A stretch of 49,594 bases of DNA from RGIG9115 sp045644665 (GTDB lineage Bacteria; Bacillota; Clostridia; UBA1381), in contig JAZRHH010000042.1 of NCBI GenBank assembly GCA_045644665.1, positions 1-49,594 on the forward strand, in the 5' to 3' direction. The stretch's first letter is position 1, and every line of letters begins with the position of its first letter. Below the pieces are notes generated by a model. That model was not told the DNA's origin and searched no databases. It saw nothing but the letters and a program-made list of their open reading frames with translations. The position numbers and the translations under genes are program-made. Of the stretch, positions 32,121 to 41,500 are shown in pieces.

Positions 32121-33542
32121 ATGGGAGGATTTTTCGGAGCGGTAAGCAAAAATGATGCACTGGGTGATGTGTTCTTCGGAACAGACTATCATTCACATCT
32201 TGGAAGCCGCAGAGCCGGTATGGCAGCATATGACAAGGAAAAGGGTTTACAAAGAGAAATTCATAATATTGAGAATACACCTTTTCGTACAAAATTCAGC
32301 GATGTGTTTGAAGAAATGAAAGGTACATCCGCAATTGGATGTATAAGTGATTATGATCCCCAGCCGCTTTTAATCAGGTCAAAACTGGGTGCCTATGCAA
32401 TTTCGCTTGTAGGTCGGATCAATAACTCTGATGAACTCATAGACAAATATCTTTTGGGCGGAGGATATTTCAGCGCAATGACCGGCGGAAAGGTTAACTC
32501 CGTAGAGCTTGTTTCTGCTCTTATAAATCAGAAAAAGGATTTTGTTGAGGGTATAAAGTTTGCCCAAAGCGTAATTGACGGCTCCGCTTCAATACTAATT
32601 ATGAAAGATAACGGAGAGCTTATTGCTGCCCGCGATATAGTAGGAAGGACCCCGGTGCTTATTGGTAAAAGCGAGGACGGATACTGTGTATCATTTGAAT
32701 CATTTGCTTATCTTAAGCTTGGGTACGAGTCGGAAAAAGAGCTTGGACCGGGAGAGATTGTAGAACTTACACCGGATGGTATTACACAGCTTAATCCTCC
32801 GGGTAAGGATATGAAAATTTGTGCATTCCTTTGGACATACTTTGGTTATCCTACTTCAAACTACGAGGGAATAAATGTAGAGGTAATGCGTTGTCGTAAC
32901 GGCGAGATAATGGCAGAGAACGACATCAAAAACGGAATGCCAATGGATATAGATTACGTTGGCGGTGTTCCTGATTCCGGTACGCCACACGCTATTGGTT
33001 ATGCAAACAAGTGCGGAATTCCTTTTGCAAGACCTTTTATAAAATATACACCAACCTGGACAAGAAGCTTTACACCTGCAAGGCAGGTAGATCGTAAGAA
33101 AATCGCAAAAATGAAACAAATTCCTGTTCATGAGCTTATTCAAGGTAAAAAGCTTTTGTTCGTAGATGATTCAATTGTACGTGGTACACAGCTTAAGGAA
33201 ACAGTTGATTTCCTATATTCAAACGGCGCAAAGGAAGTTCATATGCGCTCAGCATGTCCACCAATTATGTATGGTTGTAAATACCTTAGTTTCTCACGTT
33301 CAACAAGTGACATGGAGCTTATTGCACGCCGTGTGATTATGGAGCTTGAGGGAGAAGAAGGATTTAAACATATAGACGAGTATACAGACTCTTCAACAGA
33401 AAGAGGTAAAAACCTCAGAAAAGCAATTTGCGAAAGCTTTAATTTTGCATCACTTGAATTTCAGACTCTTGAGGGTGCAGTAAAGTCTATCGGTATGGAT
33501 CCATGCAAGCTTTGCACATATTGCTGGAACGGAAAAGAATAA
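32121..33542 (+). CDS. purF: PurF-like amidophosphoribosyltransferase lacking the catalytic Cys
   Basis: The 473-residue protein has the PurF architecture but begins MGGFFG where functional enzymes expose Cys-Gly-Ile-Phe-Gly after processing. Other glutaminase-site landmarks are also changed: HRGQES is replaced by a SHLGSRRAGM-like segment (25-34), and the LAHNGNL loop reads SLVGRINN (95-102). The phosphoribosyltransferase half is intact, with the PRPP loop LFVDDSIVRGTQ (346-357) and TRSFTPARQVDR (314-325). Cysteines at 234, 386, 465 and 468 match the Fe-S ligands of Bacillus PurF. No alternative start supplies a Cys: an in-frame stop lies at 32100-32102. It probably uses ammonia or a partner glutaminase, or has a regulatory role. 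Confidence 0.85.
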   Translation: MGGFFGAVSKNDALGDVFFGTDYHSHLGSRRAGMAAYDKEKGLQREIHNIENTPFRTKFSDVFEEMKGTSAIGCISDYDPQPLLIRSKLGAYAISLVGRINNSDELIDKYLLGGGYFSAMTGGKVNSVELVSALINQKKDFVEGIKFAQSVIDGSASILIMKDNGELIAARDIVGRTPVLIGKSEDGYCVSFESFAYLKLGYESEKELGPGEIVELTPDGITQLNPPGKDMKICAFLWTYFGYPTSNYEGINVEVMRCRNGEIMAENDIKNGMPMDIDYVGGVPDSGTPHAIGYANKCGIPFARPFIKYTPTWTRSFTPARQVDRKKIAKMKQIPVHELIQGKKLLFVDDSIVRGTQLKETVDFLYSNGAKEVHMRSACPPIMYGCKYLSFSRSTSDMELIARRVIMELEGEEGFKHIDEYTDSSTERGKNLRKAICESFNFASLEFQTLEGAVKSIGMDPCKLCTYCWNGKE

Positions 33543-33563
33543 TTTTGAAAGGAACGAAAATAT

Positions 33564-34592
33564 ATGAACACAAAATCTAAATCAGACAGCTACGCAGCAG
33601 CAGGTGTTGACATTACAGCGGGTTACAGAGCAGTTGAGCTTATGAAGGAGCATATAAAAAGAACAGGCGCTCCATCAGCAATCGGCGGATTTGGCGGACT
33701 CTTTGAACTTGATATGACAGGTATTCAAAAGCCTGTTTTAGTAAGCGGTACAGACGGCGTTGGAACAAAGCTTAAAATGGCATTTTTGCTTGATAAACAT
33801 GACACTGTAGGTATTGACTGTGTGGCAATGTGTGTTAACGATATTATATGCTGCGGTGCAAAACCATTATTTTTCCTTGACTATATTGCATGCGGCAAAA
33901 ACTATCCTGAAAAGATTGCATCAATCGTTTCAGGTATAGCAGAGGGCTGTGTTCAGTCCGGTTGTTCACTAATCGGCGGCGAAACAGCTGAAATGCCGGG
34001 ATTTTATCCTGTTGACGAATATGACCTTGCAGGTTTCTCTGTTGGTGTTGTTGATAAGTCAAAGGTTCTTGATAACACAACTGTTACAGAGGGTGATGTA
34101 ATAATTGCACTTCCATCAAGTGGTGTTCATTCAAACGGATTTTCTTTAGTAAGACGTGTGTTTGGAATTGGCGAAAGTGATAAAATCTTTGAAAAGTTTA
34201 ACGGAAGCACAATTGGAGAAACACTTCTTACACCAACCAAGATATATGTAAAACCAATGCTTGCACTTTTTAACGAAGTTACTGTTAAAGCAGTTTCACA
34301 CATTACAGGTGGCGGCTTCTATGAAAATATTCCACGTAGTATTCCAAAGGGATTTAGCGCAAAGATAGAAAAGAGTGCTGTTCGTATTCTTCCTGTATTT
34401 GACCTTATCCAAAAAACAGGCAACATTCCGGAGCGAGATATGTTCAACACATTTAATATGGGTGTTGGTATGAGCATAACTGTTTCAAAGAATGATGCAG
34501 ACAAGGCTATTGAAATACTAAAGGCAAACGGCGAAGATGCATACATAATCGGAGAAATTGTACGTTCCGAGGACGGTGTAATCATATGCTAA
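33564..34592 (+). CDS. purM: Phosphoribosylformylglycinamidine cyclo-ligase
   Basis: The 342-residue enzyme closes the imidazole ring to give AIR, using ATP. It shows SYAAAGVDITAGYRAVELMK, the VSGTDGVGTKLKMAF glycine-rich stretch, DCVAMCVNDIICCGA, GGETAEMPGFY and VSHITGGGFYENIPR, all typical of PurM and its PurL relatives. The length is normal. It overlaps purN by 7 bases. Confidence 0.97.
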   Translation: MNTKSKSDSYAAAGVDITAGYRAVELMKEHIKRTGAPSAIGGFGGLFELDMTGIQKPVLVSGTDGVGTKLKMAFLLDKHDTVGIDCVAMCVNDIICCGAKPLFFLDYIACGKNYPEKIASIVSGIAEGCVQSGCSLIGGETAEMPGFYPVDEYDLAGFSVGVVDKSKVLDNTTVTEGDVIIALPSSGVHSNGFSLVRRVFGIGESDKIFEKFNGSTIGETLLTPTKIYVKPMLALFNEVTVKAVSHITGGGFYENIPRSIPKGFSAKIEKSAVRILPVFDLIQKTGNIPERDMFNTFNMGVGMSITVSKNDADKAIEILKANGEDAYIIGEIVRSEDGVIIC

Positions 34593-35188
34593 AGACAAAG
34601 ATAGCAGTTTTTGTATCAGGCGGTGGTACAAATCTTCAGGCACTTATTGATTCAAAGGAAATAAAGTCCGGAGAAATTGTGCTTGTTGTATCAAATAACG
34701 AAGATGCTTATGCCTTGACCCGTGCAAAAAATGCCGGAATAGAAACAGCTTTTGTTAAGAAAAAAGGCGTGCCCCAGGATGAGTTTGAAGAAAATCTGAA
34801 AAAACTCCTTTCCGAGCACCATATAGACCTTATTATTCTTGCAGGATTTATGTGCATTTTAAGCGAAAGCTTTACATCTGCATATCCAAACAGAATAATT
34901 AATGTACACCCCTCACTTATCCCGTCATTTTGCGGAAAAGGCTTTTATGGACTTCACGTCCACGAAGCAGCGCTTGAGTATGGTGTTAAGGTGACAGGCG
35001 CAACTGTTCACTTCGTAAACGAAATACCTGACGGTGGAGAGATTATTCTGCAAAAGGCTGTAGAAATAAAAGAGGGCGATACTCCGGAAATTCTTCAAAG
35101 AAGAGTTATGGAAGAGGCAGAGTGGAAGCTCTTGCCACAGGCGGCAGAAATAGTATCAAAAAGAATAATATCGCAGAAAGGAATATAA
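34586..35188 (+). CDS. purN: Phosphoribosylglycinamide formyltransferase
   Basis: The 200-residue enzyme transfers a formyl group from 10-formyltetrahydrofolate to GAR. The motifs are VFVSGGGTNLQALID, the catalytic Asn and His in NVHPSLIPSFCGKGFYG, and the Asp in VNEIPDGGEIILQ. The folate-independent PurT is a different family (ATP-grasp), so this organism depends on formyl folate at this step. The gene starts within purM and is followed after 4 bases by the IMP cyclohydrolase. Confidence 0.96.
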   Translation: MLKTKIAVFVSGGGTNLQALIDSKEIKSGEIVLVVSNNEDAYALTRAKNAGIETAFVKKKGVPQDEFEENLKKLLSEHHIDLIILAGFMCILSESFTSAYPNRIINVHPSLIPSFCGKGFYGLHVHEAALEYGVKVTGATVHFVNEIPDGGEIILQKAVEIKEGDTPEILQRRVMEEAEWKLLPQAAEIVSKRIISQKGI

Positions 35189-35192
35189 TAAA

Positions 35193-35912
35193 ATGGACGT
35201 TTATAAGCAATTGCCAATGGGAGAATTAATAAATGGAAACCCGTATGTAGGCCGCGGAATTGTTATCGGCGAAACAGCTGATAAGAAAAACGCTGCAATA
35301 GCATACTTTATAATGGGCAGAAGTGAAAACTCAAGAAACAGAGTTTTTGTAGAAAACGGAGACGAAGTAATAATTCACCCATTTGATGCGTCAAAGGTAG
35401 AGGATCCGTCACTTATAATTTACTCTCCTATCAGAAAAATTGGAGATAATCTTATTGTAACAAACGGCGACCAGACAGATACAATATATGACTTTATAAA
35501 AGACGGAAAAACCTTTGAAGAAGCTCTTGAAACAAGAGAATTTGAACCTGACGCTCCAAACCTCACTCCAAGAATAAGCGGAATTGTAGATTTTTCAGGA
35601 GATAAACTAAAGTACAAAATGAGCATTTTAAAGAGTGCTGATAAAGAGGGAACAGAGTGTAACAGATACACATTCTCATATAATGCAATTGCCGGTACAG
35701 GACATTTTATTCATACATATGTTACTGACGGAAACCCCATCCCAACATTCTTGGGAGAGCCTGAGAGAGTGTCAATTCCAAACGATATAGATGAGTTTAC
35801 AAATGACATCTGGAACAACCTTGACAGCCAGAACAAAATTTCAATTTATGTAAGATTTGTTTCTCTTGAGGACGGCAGTGTTCAAAACAGGATGATTAAC
35901 GGTAACAAATAA
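35193..35912 (+). CDS. purO: IMP cyclohydrolase, archaeal PurO type
   Basis: The 239-residue protein matches the PurO-type IMP cyclohydrolase rather than the N-terminal domain of bacterial PurH. Recognisable blocks are GRGIVIGETADKKNAAIAYF, a YSPIRKIGDNLIVTNGDQTD segment, and FSYNAIAGTGHFIHTYVTDG. It would close FAICAR to IMP as the last step. Its location between purN and a protein containing only the AICAR transformylase half of PurH gives strong support: the two neighbours together replace the usual fused PurH. Confidence 0.85.
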   Translation: MDVYKQLPMGELINGNPYVGRGIVIGETADKKNAAIAYFIMGRSENSRNRVFVENGDEVIIHPFDASKVEDPSLIIYSPIRKIGDNLIVTNGDQTDTIYDFIKDGKTFEEALETREFEPDAPNLTPRISGIVDFSGDKLKYKMSILKSADKEGTECNRYTFSYNAIAGTGHFIHTYVTDGNPIPTFLGEPERVSIPNDIDEFTNDIWNNLDSQNKISIYVRFVSLEDGSVQNRMINGNK

Positions 35913-35937
35913 TTGTAGAAGGGACAAGGTACTTATT

Positions 35938-37119
35938 ATGAAAGAATTTGAATTAAAATACGGATGTAACCCAAACCAAAAGCCTGCAAGAATTTTTATG
36001 GAAAATGGAGAGCTCCCAATAGAAATTCTATGCGGCAGACCTGGATATATAAACTTTCTTGATGCACTCAACAGCTGGCAGCTTGTCAAAGAAATAAAAG
36101 AAGCTACAGGTCTTCCTTGTGCTGCATCATTTAAGCACGTAAGCCCTACATCAGCAGCAGTTGGAACTGTGCTTGATGAAAAGCTTAAAAAAGCTTGCTT
36201 TGTTGACGATATTAAGGACCTTGACTCATCGCCCCTTGCTTGTGCATACGCAAGAGCAAGAGGAACAGACAGAATGTCATCATTTGGCGACTTTATCGCT
36301 CTTTCTGATGAATGTGACGCTGTAACAGCTCGTCTTATAAAGAGAGAGGTTTCTGACGGCGTTATTGCACCCGGATATACAGACGAGGCGCTTGAAATAT
36401 TAAAGCAAAAAAGAAAAGGAACATATAACGTAATCAAAATTGATGAAAACTATGTTCCTGAAGAAATAGAAATCAAACAAGTTTACGGAATCAGCTTTGA
36501 GCAGGGAAGAAACAATGTAAAGATAGACAGCTCAATGCTCGAGGAAATTGTAACATCAAACAAAGAGCTTTCAGAGGAAGCAAAGCGTGACCTGATAATT
36601 GCCCTTATTACTCTTAAGTATACTCAGTCAAACTCTGTTTGCTTTGCAAAGGACGGACAGGCAATCGGCGTTGGTGCAGGTCAGCAATCAAGAATTCATT
36701 GTACAAGACTTGCAGGTAATAAAGCAGACATCTGGCACCTTCGTCAGCATGATAAGGTGCTTGGTCTTCCATTCCTTGACAGCGTAAAGCGTCCTGACAG
36801 AGATAATGCAATTGATATTTATATCTCTGACGACTATGAAGATGTACTTGCAGTGGGTGTATGGCAGACACTCTTCTCTGTAAAGCCTGAGCCTCTTACA
36901 CGTGAAGAGAAAAAGGCATATCTTGCTGGCATAAGCGGCGTTTCTGTTGGAAGTGATGCATTCTTCCCATTTGGAGATAATATAGAAAGAGCTGCAAAGA
37001 GCGGTGTTTCATATGTTGCACAGCCAGGTGGCTCAATTCGTGATGATAATGTAATAGAAACATGTGATAAATACAATATGGTAATGGCATTTACACATGC
37101 TCGTCTTTTCCATCACTAA
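35938..37119 (+). CDS. purH: AICAR transformylase, stand-alone (PurH C-terminal domain)
   Basis: The 393-residue protein corresponds to the AICAR formyltransferase portion of PurH, without the N-terminal MGS-like IMP cyclohydrolase domain. Typical segments are LKYGCNPNQKPA, the AASFKHVSPTSAAVG motif with catalytic Lys and His, LKYTQSNSVCFAKDGQAIGVGAGQQSRIHCTRLA, SDAFFPFGDNIERAAKSGV and AQPGGSIRDD. It forms FAICAR from AICAR and 10-formyltetrahydrofolate, and its substrate (as ZMP/ZTP) is the ligand of the riboswitch upstream. A terminator-like hairpin follows. Confidence 0.94.
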   Translation: MKEFELKYGCNPNQKPARIFMENGELPIEILCGRPGYINFLDALNSWQLVKEIKEATGLPCAASFKHVSPTSAAVGTVLDEKLKKACFVDDIKDLDSSPLACAYARARGTDRMSSFGDFIALSDECDAVTARLIKREVSDGVIAPGYTDEALEILKQKRKGTYNVIKIDENYVPEEIEIKQVYGISFEQGRNNVKIDSSMLEEIVTSNKELSEEAKRDLIIALITLKYTQSNSVCFAKDGQAIGVGAGQQSRIHCTRLAGNKADIWHLRQHDKVLGLPFLDSVKRPDRDNAIDIYISDDYEDVLAVGVWQTLFSVKPEPLTREEKKAYLAGISGVSVGSDAFFPFGDNIERAAKSGVSYVAQPGGSIRDDNVIETCDKYNMVMAFTHARLFHH

Positions 37120-37123
37120 AAAT

Positions 37124-37158
37124 AATAACCCCCTCCACAAATGTGTAAGGGGGTTATT
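37124..37158 (+). terminator. Terminator ending the first purine transcript
   Basis: AATAACCCCCT (37124-37134) pairs with AGGGGGTTATT (37148-37158); CACA/TGTG extends the pairing into the loop. Only a short T run follows. Confidence 0.7.
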
Positions 37159-37238
37159 TAGCAGGGGTATGCAATGTCTAAACGAAAAATTGCTACCTCT
37201 TATACTATGAATTTTAAGTCGAATTTGTGAATATTTTG

Positions 37239-37267
37239 TTGACTTATAACGGCTAAAGGTATATAAT
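37239..37267 (+). promoter_or_regulatory. Promoter of purD-purL-pyr genes
   Basis: TTGACT (37239-37244), 17 bases and TATAAT (37262-37267) lie about 30 bases before purD. The very short leader has no riboswitch, so this half of the pathway is controlled separately from purE. Confidence 0.75.
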
Positions 37268-37298
37268 TATATATATGCACATCAGGGAGGTTAGAATA

Positions 37299-38561
37299 TT
37301 GAAAGTAATGGTAGTTGGCGGCGGCGGCCGTGAGCATGCAATAATAAAAAAAATAAAGGAAAGTTCAAAGGTTGATACTATTTTTGCACTCCCCGGTAAC
37401 GGTGGTATTGCACAGGATGCAACCTGTGTTCCAATAAAGGCAACAGACAAGGAAGGTATTGTAAAGTTTGCAGCAGAAAATAATATAGAATTTGCTGTTG
37501 TAGCACCTGATGACCCGTTGGTACTTGGTGTTGTTGATGCCCTTGAGGAAATCGGTATAAAATGCTTTGGACCACGTGCAAATGCTGCAATTATAGAGGG
37601 AAGTAAGGTGTTTTCAAAAGACCTTATGAAAAAATATAACATTCCAACAGCAAAGTACGAAGTGTTTACAGAAATGGACAAGGCGCTCAAGTATCTTGAA
37701 ACAGCTCCCATTCCAACTGTTGTAAAAGCAGACGGACTTGCACTTGGAAAAGGCGTAATAATTGCAATGACTCGCGAGGAAGCAACAGACGCCGTAAAAT
37801 CCATGATGGCTGACAAAATTTTTGGCGAAAGCGGAAGCCGTGTTGTTATAGAAGAATTTCTCACAGGCCCTGAAGTTTCTGTGCTCTCATTCACAGACGG
37901 AAAAACTGTAGTTCCAATGGTTTCATCTATGGACCATAAAAGAGCAAAGGACAATGATGAGGGACTAAATACAGGCGGAATGGGCACCATTGCACCTAAC
38001 CCATACTACACAGAGAAACTCGCAAAAGAGTGTATGGAAAAGATATTTGTTCCAACAATTGATGCAATGAACAAAGAGGGAAGAACCTTCTCCGGATGTC
38101 TTTATTTTGGACTTATGCTAACTAGTGACGGTCCAAAGGTAATAGAATACAACTGCCGTTTCGGTGATCCGGAAACACAGGTTGTATTGCCTCTACTTGA
38201 AAGTGATTTGTTTGATATTTTTGAAAAGGTTGCAGAGGGTAAACTCTGTGAGGCAGATATTAAATTTTCAACTGGCAGTGCTTGCTGCGTAGTAATGGCA
38301 TCTGACGGCTATCCTCAAAGCTACGAAACAGGCTTTGAGATTACAATGCCTACAGATAAAAACATATACGTTGCAGGTGCAAAGCTGGAGGACGGAAAGC
38401 TTCTTACCTCAGGAGGTAGAGTGCTTGGTGTTACAGAAACTGCTCCAACCCTTAAAGAAGCAATAAGTGCTGCATATAAAACTGTAGATTCAGTTAAATT
38501 TGATAATGCATATTTCAGAAAAGATATCGGCAAAAGGGCACTTGAAGCAAATAAACAATAA
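37299..38561 (+). CDS. purD: Phosphoribosylamine-glycine ligase
   Basis: The 420-residue ATP-grasp enzyme joins phosphoribosylamine with glycine. It begins MKVMVVGGGGREHAI, then shows KADGLALGKGV, the GPEVSVLSF and NTGGMGTIAPNPY segments, and YNCRFGDPETQVVLP. I placed the start at the TTG at 37299, because GGGAGG lies exactly 8 bases before it; an in-frame ATG at 37275 is only 8 bases after the -10 box. It uses the unstable product of the PurF reaction, so the odd PurF-like protein upstream bears directly on it. Confidence 0.95.
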   Translation: MKVMVVGGGGREHAIIKKIKESSKVDTIFALPGNGGIAQDATCVPIKATDKEGIVKFAAENNIEFAVVAPDDPLVLGVVDALEEIGIKCFGPRANAAIIEGSKVFSKDLMKKYNIPTAKYEVFTEMDKALKYLETAPIPTVVKADGLALGKGVIIAMTREEATDAVKSMMADKIFGESGSRVVIEEFLTGPEVSVLSFTDGKTVVPMVSSMDHKRAKDNDEGLNTGGMGTIAPNPYYTEKLAKECMEKIFVPTIDAMNKEGRTFSGCLYFGLMLTSDGPKVIEYNCRFGDPETQVVLPLLESDLFDIFEKVAEGKLCEADIKFSTGSACCVVMASDGYPQSYETGFEITMPTDKNIYVAGAKLEDGKLLTSGGRVLGVTETAPTLKEAISAAYKTVDSVKFDNAYFRKDIGKRALEANKQ

Positions 38562-38579
38562 TTTGAAAGGACGAATTTA

Positions 38580-41500
38580 ATGGTATACAGAATTTATGTA
38601 GAGAAGAAAAAAGAGCTTGCAGGTGAGGCAAAATCACTTCTTAAAGATATAAAGCAGCTTTTACAAATAGACAGTGTTGAAAGCCTTAGAATTATAAACA
38701 GATATGATGTTGAGGGAATAAGCAAAGAGCTTTTTGATTATGCTTGTACTACAGTATTTTCAGAGCCTCAGCTTGATAATATCTATACCAGTGTAGATGC
38801 TAATGACGAAACAGTTTTTGCTGTAGAATACTTGCCCGGTCAGTTCGACCAGAGAGCATCATCAGCAGCAGAATGTATTCAGCTCATATCAAAGGGCGAC
38901 AGACCAATTGTAAAAACAGCAAGGGTATATGTAATTGGCGGAAAACTTGGCTCTGCAGACCTTGAAGCAATTAAAAAGTATGTTATAAACCCTGTTGAAG
39001 CAAGAGAAGCGGCACTTGAAATTCCGGCAACATTAAAGGTTGATTATGAAATTCCAACAGAGGTTGCAACTCTTACAGGCTTCTGCGACCTTGATGATAA
39101 AGGTCTTGAAAACTTTATAAACGAGTATGGTCTTGCAATGGACTTTGACGATATTAAGTTCTGTCAAAGCTACTTCCTTTCAGAAAAAAGAGACCCTACT
39201 ATCACAGAAATCCGTATGATTGACACATACTGGTCAGACCACTGCAGACACACAACATTCCTCACAACACTTGACAACGTGACTTTTGAGGACGAGATTG
39301 TAGAAACAGAGTACCAAAACTATCTTGCAGCACGTGAGTCAATTGGCAGAACAAAGCCAGTTAACCTTATGGACGTTGCAACAATAGCAACAAGAGTTCT
39401 CAAAAACGCAGGTAAGCTTGATAAGCTCGATGAATCAGAAGAAATTAACGCTTGTACAGTTAAGATAGATGTAAATGTTGACGGCGAAGTTCAAAAGTGG
39501 CTTTTGCTTTTCAAAAACGAAACTCATAACCACCCAACAGAAATTGAACCATTTGGTGGCGCTGCAACATGTATCGGCGGTGCAATCCGCGACCCGTTAT
39601 CAGGAAGAAGCTATGTATATGCAGCTATGCGTGTAACAGGTGCAGCAGACCCAAGAAAGAGTGTATCAGAGACTCTTTCAGGTAAGCTTCCGCAAAGAAA
39701 AATTGTTACAGGTGCTGCAAACGGATACAGCTCATACGGAAACCAGATTGGTCTTGCGACAGGTATCGTAGACGAGATATATCACGAGGGTTATGTTGCA
39801 AAAAGAATGGAAATTGGTGCTGTAATTGCTGCAGCTCCGGCAGAAAATGTACGCCGTGAACGCCCAATTGACGGAGATGTTGTAATACTCCTTGGTGGTA
39901 AAACAGGTCGTGACGGCTGCGGCGGTGCAACAGGCTCTTCGAAGTCACACAGCCTCCAATCACTCGAAAGCTGTGGCGCAGAAGTTCAAAAGGGTAACGC
40001 TCCTGAGGAACGTAAGCTTCAAAGACTTTTCAGAAATCCGGAATCTTCAAAGCTTATAAAAAGATGTAACGACTTTGGTGCAGGCGGCGTTTCTGTTGCT
40101 ATAGGCGAGCTTGCAGATGGTCTTGAAATTAATCTTGACCTTGTACCAAAGAAGTACGACGGTCTTGACGGAACAGAACTTGCAATAAGTGAATCACAAG
40201 AGCGTATGGCTGTTGTTGTTGCAAAAGAAGATGTAGACAAGTTCTGCGCCCTTGCAGACAAGGAAAACCTTGAAACAAGCAAGGTTGCAACAGTTAAAGA
40301 AAAGCCATACCTTGTAATGCACTGGAATGGCAATACAATAGTTAATATCAGCCGTGAATTCCTTAATTCAAACGGCGCTCCAAAGAAAGTAGATGTGGTA
40401 GCCGCTGCTGATAAGCCTTTTGCCAAGGAAGTTACAGAAGACTTTGCAGGTCAAATGAGGGAAATGGTAGGAGACCTTAACATTTGCTCAAAGCGTGGAC
40501 TTTCTGAAACATTTGACTCAAGCATTGGCGCAGGTACAGTTCTTATGCCATTCGGCGGTAAGTACCAGAGAACTCCAATACAGGCAATGGTTCATAAGGT
40601 TTCTGTAGAAAAGGGTGACACAGACACATGTTCATTCATGTCCTATGGTTATAACCCATTCATAACAGAAAAGAGCCCATATTCAGGTGCATATCTGGCA
40701 GTTATTGAATCAGTTTCAAAGCTGATTGCAGCAGGTGCAGAGTTTAAGGATGTATATCTCACATTCCAGGAATATTTTGAAAAGCCGGGTAAAAATCCTG
40801 AGCGTTTTGGTAAGCCTCTTGCAGCACTTCTTGGTGCATTCAAGGCACAAATGGAGCTTGGTATTGCATCAATCGGCGGTAAGGACTCAATGAGCGGAAC
40901 ATTTGAAAATATTGATGTTCCTCCAACACTTGTTTCCTTTGCTGTTACAACAGATAATATTAAGCATGTTATAAGTCCTGAATTTAAAAAGGCAGGCTCA
41001 AAGGTGGTTCTTGTATCTCCTGAACTTAACGACAAAGGACTTCCGACAGCTATGTCCTTAATAGAAAACTACAATCTTGTAAGCAAGCTGGTAAGAGAAG
41101 GCAAAGTTCTCTCAATGTGGACACCATGCTACGGCGGTATAGCAGAAGCTGTGTTCAAGATGGGCCTTGGAAACGGTATAGGCTTTGAATTTGCTGATGG
41201 AATTACTTGTAAAGACATTTTTGGATATAACTACGGTGCTTTCGTAATCGAGCTTTCAAATGACGAAAATGTAGGCACAGTACTTGGTCGCACAAGTGAG
41301 GATTTTGCAATCGCATTTGCAGGAGAAACACTAAAGTATTCAGAGCTTACAGACAGCTATGAAAATGCACTTGAAAAGGTTTTCCGCTGCAATATAGAAG
41401 TTCCTGCAGAAAAGGCAGAAACATATTCATATAACGCAAATAAGGAATTTGCATCAACCATAAAGGTGCAAAAGCCAAAAATTCTTATTCCTGTATTCCC

